A DNA stretch of 64,000 nt. Source: Marinobacter alexandrii. Its GTDB lineage: Bacteria; Pseudomonadota; Gammaproteobacteria; Pseudomonadales; Oleiphilaceae. Positions 62,551 to 64,000 of the stretch are shown here, in pieces (the first letter of the stretch is position 1; each line of letters starts with the position of its first letter). The stretch is from assembly GCF_005871205.1 (NCBI RefSeq), contig NZ_SWKM01000011.1, forward strand, positions 434,001 through 498,000. Reading direction: 5' to 3'. The notes under the pieces are model-generated. The model was not told where the DNA came from and ran no database searches. It was given only the letters and a program-made list of their open reading frames with translations. The position numbers and the translations under genes were made by a program.

Positions 62551-64000
62551 ATGTGGAGATTGCTGTTTTGTTCTGCTAACTGCCGTTTCGGTACTGTTCT
62601 TCTGCTTGCTGGTGTGCTGAATGGATGCTTCTGGGATGCCAGCTCGGGCAATTCCGGAAATCGTGCTGTCACTGAGGCGGATACGACGCCTCCTGTTGTT
62701 GAATCGGATACCACGCCTCCCGCTGTTCGGGCGACCAATCCTGTGGATGGCAGTGAGGGCGTGACGCGAACGGGTGCAATAACAGCAGAATTTGATGAGG
62801 ATGTTTTTGCGCAATCCGTGGACGAGGACAGTTTCACGATAACAAGGTCTGTGGACAGTAGCGGTCACTCAGGCACCGTCACCTTTGACGCCAACAGCAA
62901 CACCGCGAGCTTCTCTCCGAACACGCCGCTTTCCATGCTGAAAACCTATACTGCAACGTTAAGTACAGCGATCACGGATCTCAGCGGTAACGCGTTGGTC
63001 GCAGATCATATTTGGTCCTTCACTGCGGGTGATGGCACGTGGAAAACAGCTGAGCTGATCGAGATTGACAACCTCGGTAGTGCCCGCGCGCCCCAAATTG
63101 CTATCCATGCCGATGGCAGGGCACTGGCCGTGTGGGAGCAGTTTGATGGGGTCAGTTACAAGATATGGTCCAATCACTTTGACGGTAGCGCTTGGGGGGC
63201 AGCCGAGTTAATCGGCAATGGAGGAGCCGCTTTCGCCCCCCAGATCGCATCAAATGCAGACGGCCAGGCCCTTGCCGTCTGGCCGCAAGACGATGGCACC
63301 CGCTACAACATATGGGCCAATCGCTTTGACGGTAGCGTCTGGGGTGATGCGGAGTTGATCCAGACCACCAGTGCCGGCGACGCCTCGGATCCTCAAATCG
63401 CGTTCAACCACGACGGCAAGGGGCTTGCCGTGTGGGCACAATTCGACGGTTCAGGGTACAACATCTGGGCCAATCGGTTTGATGGCAGCGCCTGGGGAGC
63501 GGCTGTGCAGATCGATGACGGCATCGCTGCCGACGCCGCAGATCCTCAAATCGCCATCGATCCTGACGGTCGGGGCATTGCCGTGTGGGCAGAGTTCGAC
63601 GGTTCTCAGTACAAGATCCGGGCTAACCGATTTGACGGCAGCGCCTGGGGAACCGTCGAGTTTATTCAGACCACCACGCCTGGCGAGGCCAGGGATCCCC
63701 AGATTGCCATTAGCCCCGACGGCCAGGCCCTTGCCGTGTGGGCACAATCCGATGGTTCTCGGTTCAACATCTGGGCCAACCGATTTGATGGCAGCGGCTG
63801 GAGAAGGGCTGAGCATATCGAGACCGACAACGCCGGCAGTTCCTTGACCCCGCAAATCGTCCTCGATGCTGACGGCTCCGCCCTTGCCGTGTGGCAGCAA
63901 TTCGACGGTGCTCGCTACAACATCTGGGCCAACCGATTTGATGGTGGCGCCTGGGGGGCGGCTGAGCGGATTGAGATCGACAATGCTGGTAGTGCTGTTG
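62551..64000 (+). CDS. Repeat lipoprotein with Big_5-like domain (partial, C-terminus off the edge)
   Basis: At least 483 residues. The ATG at 62551 follows GGAGG by eight bases. The lipobox is LNGC, cysteine near residue 26, and the tail after it is polar with repeated DTTPP. An Ig-like (Big_5) domain at about 60-160 begins ATNPVDGSEGVTRTGAITAE and ends ALVADHIWSFTAGDG. Tandem units of about 50 residues follow, with the core PQIA-DG-ALAVW-DG-YNIWANRFDGSAWG; six or more copies are visible. The repeat resembles a beta-propeller blade or a related beta repeat. It is probably a surface-exposed protein; the ligand is unknown. The frame remains open at the edge. Confidence 0.82.
   Translation, partial: MWRLLFCSANCRFGTVLLLAGVLNGCFWDASSGNSGNRAVTEADTTPPVVESDTTPPAVRATNPVDGSEGVTRTGAITAEFDEDVFAQSVDEDSFTITRSVDSSGHSGTVTFDANSNTASFSPNTPLSMLKTYTATLSTAITDLSGNALVADHIWSFTAGDGTWKTAELIEIDNLGSARAPQIAIHADGRALAVWEQFDGVSYKIWSNHFDGSAWGAAELIGNGGAAFAPQIASNADGQALAVWPQDDGTRYNIWANRFDGSVWGDAELIQTTSAGDASDPQIAFNHDGKGLAVWAQFDGSGYNIWANRFDGSAWGAAVQIDDGIAADAADPQIAIDPDGRGIAVWAEFDGSQYKIRANRFDGSAWGTVEFIQTTTPGEARDPQIAISPDGQALAVWAQSDGSRFNIWANRFDGSGWRRAEHIETDNAGSSLTPQIVLDADGSALAVWQQFDGARYNIWANRFDGGAWGAAERIEIDNAGSAV
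63040..64000 (+). repeat. Tandem repeats of about 150 bases in the lipoprotein gene
   Basis: Copies of a 147-153 base unit, each with a near-identical segment such as CTTGCCGTGTGGGC and CGATTTGATGGCAGC. Spacing between successive GCCGTGTGG-like marks at 63127 and 63274 is 147 bases. Six or more copies are visible; the array runs past the window edge. Conservation at the DNA level suggests recent duplication or gene conversion. Confidence 0.8.

Overview
The window looks like chromosomal DNA of a marine gammaproteobacterium, most likely Marinobacter or a close relative. This rests on the gene set and gene order (aroQ-accB-accC-prmA, dusB-fis, purH-purD, a TRAP transporter, a 530-residue isocitrate lyase, two LapD-like proteins). 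Nothing here proves the genus. I saw no rRNA, tRNA, insertion sequence, phage gene or CRISPR array. One gene is cut by each edge.

Layout. 1-5500: a lipid-modification pair (FAD reductase plus cyclopropane-fatty-acid synthase) and a TakP-type TRAP transporter operon, all on the minus strand. 5500-9480: a small ferritin-like protein, a membrane acyltransferase, a GH84-like glycosidase and a ChaN-like lipoprotein. 9654-28396: seven overlapping plus-strand genes forming one 18.7 kb operon. It encodes a CHASE2 sensor lacking a recognisable phospho-acceptor histidine, a lone receiver domain, a PgsC/CapC-like membrane protein with a large periplasmic extension, a membrane-anchored periplasmic protein, a secreted histidine-rich hydrolase-like protein, a 1655-residue exported protein ending in a predicted outer-membrane barrel, and a 1377-residue PgsB/CapB-like amide ligase. 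I read this as a trans-envelope machine related to poly-gamma-glutamate synthesis, and it is the strongest candidate for an undescribed system. A CASTOR/POLLUX-type channel follows. 30583-37038: a LapD-like c-di-GMP receptor, isocitrate lyase, an M48 protease and a DUF898 membrane protein. 37398-42636: a second accessory system. It has a secreted protein built of Asp-Asn-Ser repeats, two small exported proteins sharing its C-terminal motif, a C39 peptidase, an outer-membrane barrel protein and a bacterial enhancer-binding-protein-like regulator with a damaged ATPase. It resembles the Fap functional-amyloid operons in its parts list. 42855-45804: an EgtB/SenA-like protein and a CPA2 antiporter. 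46014-55056: a minus-strand housekeeping block (purD, purH, fis, dusB, a zinc-ribbon protein, prmA, accC, accB, aroQ). 55057-55331 holds a Fur-box-like site followed by a plus-strand terminator, a candidate iron-regulated small RNA. 55332-62182: a PleD-like diguanylate cyclase, a second LapD-like protein with a DUF2333 partner, pyrophosphatase and an acyl-CoA dehydrogenase. 62551 to the end: a lipoprotein made of about 50-residue tandem repeats.

How it fits together. Three loci concern c-di-GMP: one predicted synthase with intact GGEEF and I-site, and two degenerate GGDEF/EAL receptors. They sit among two surface or extracellular systems, the PgsBC-like machine and the Asp-Asn-Ser repeat fibre locus. 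The region therefore looks rich in cell-surface and biofilm functions inserted between core metabolism genes. All functional statements are from reading the sequence; no database search was run.
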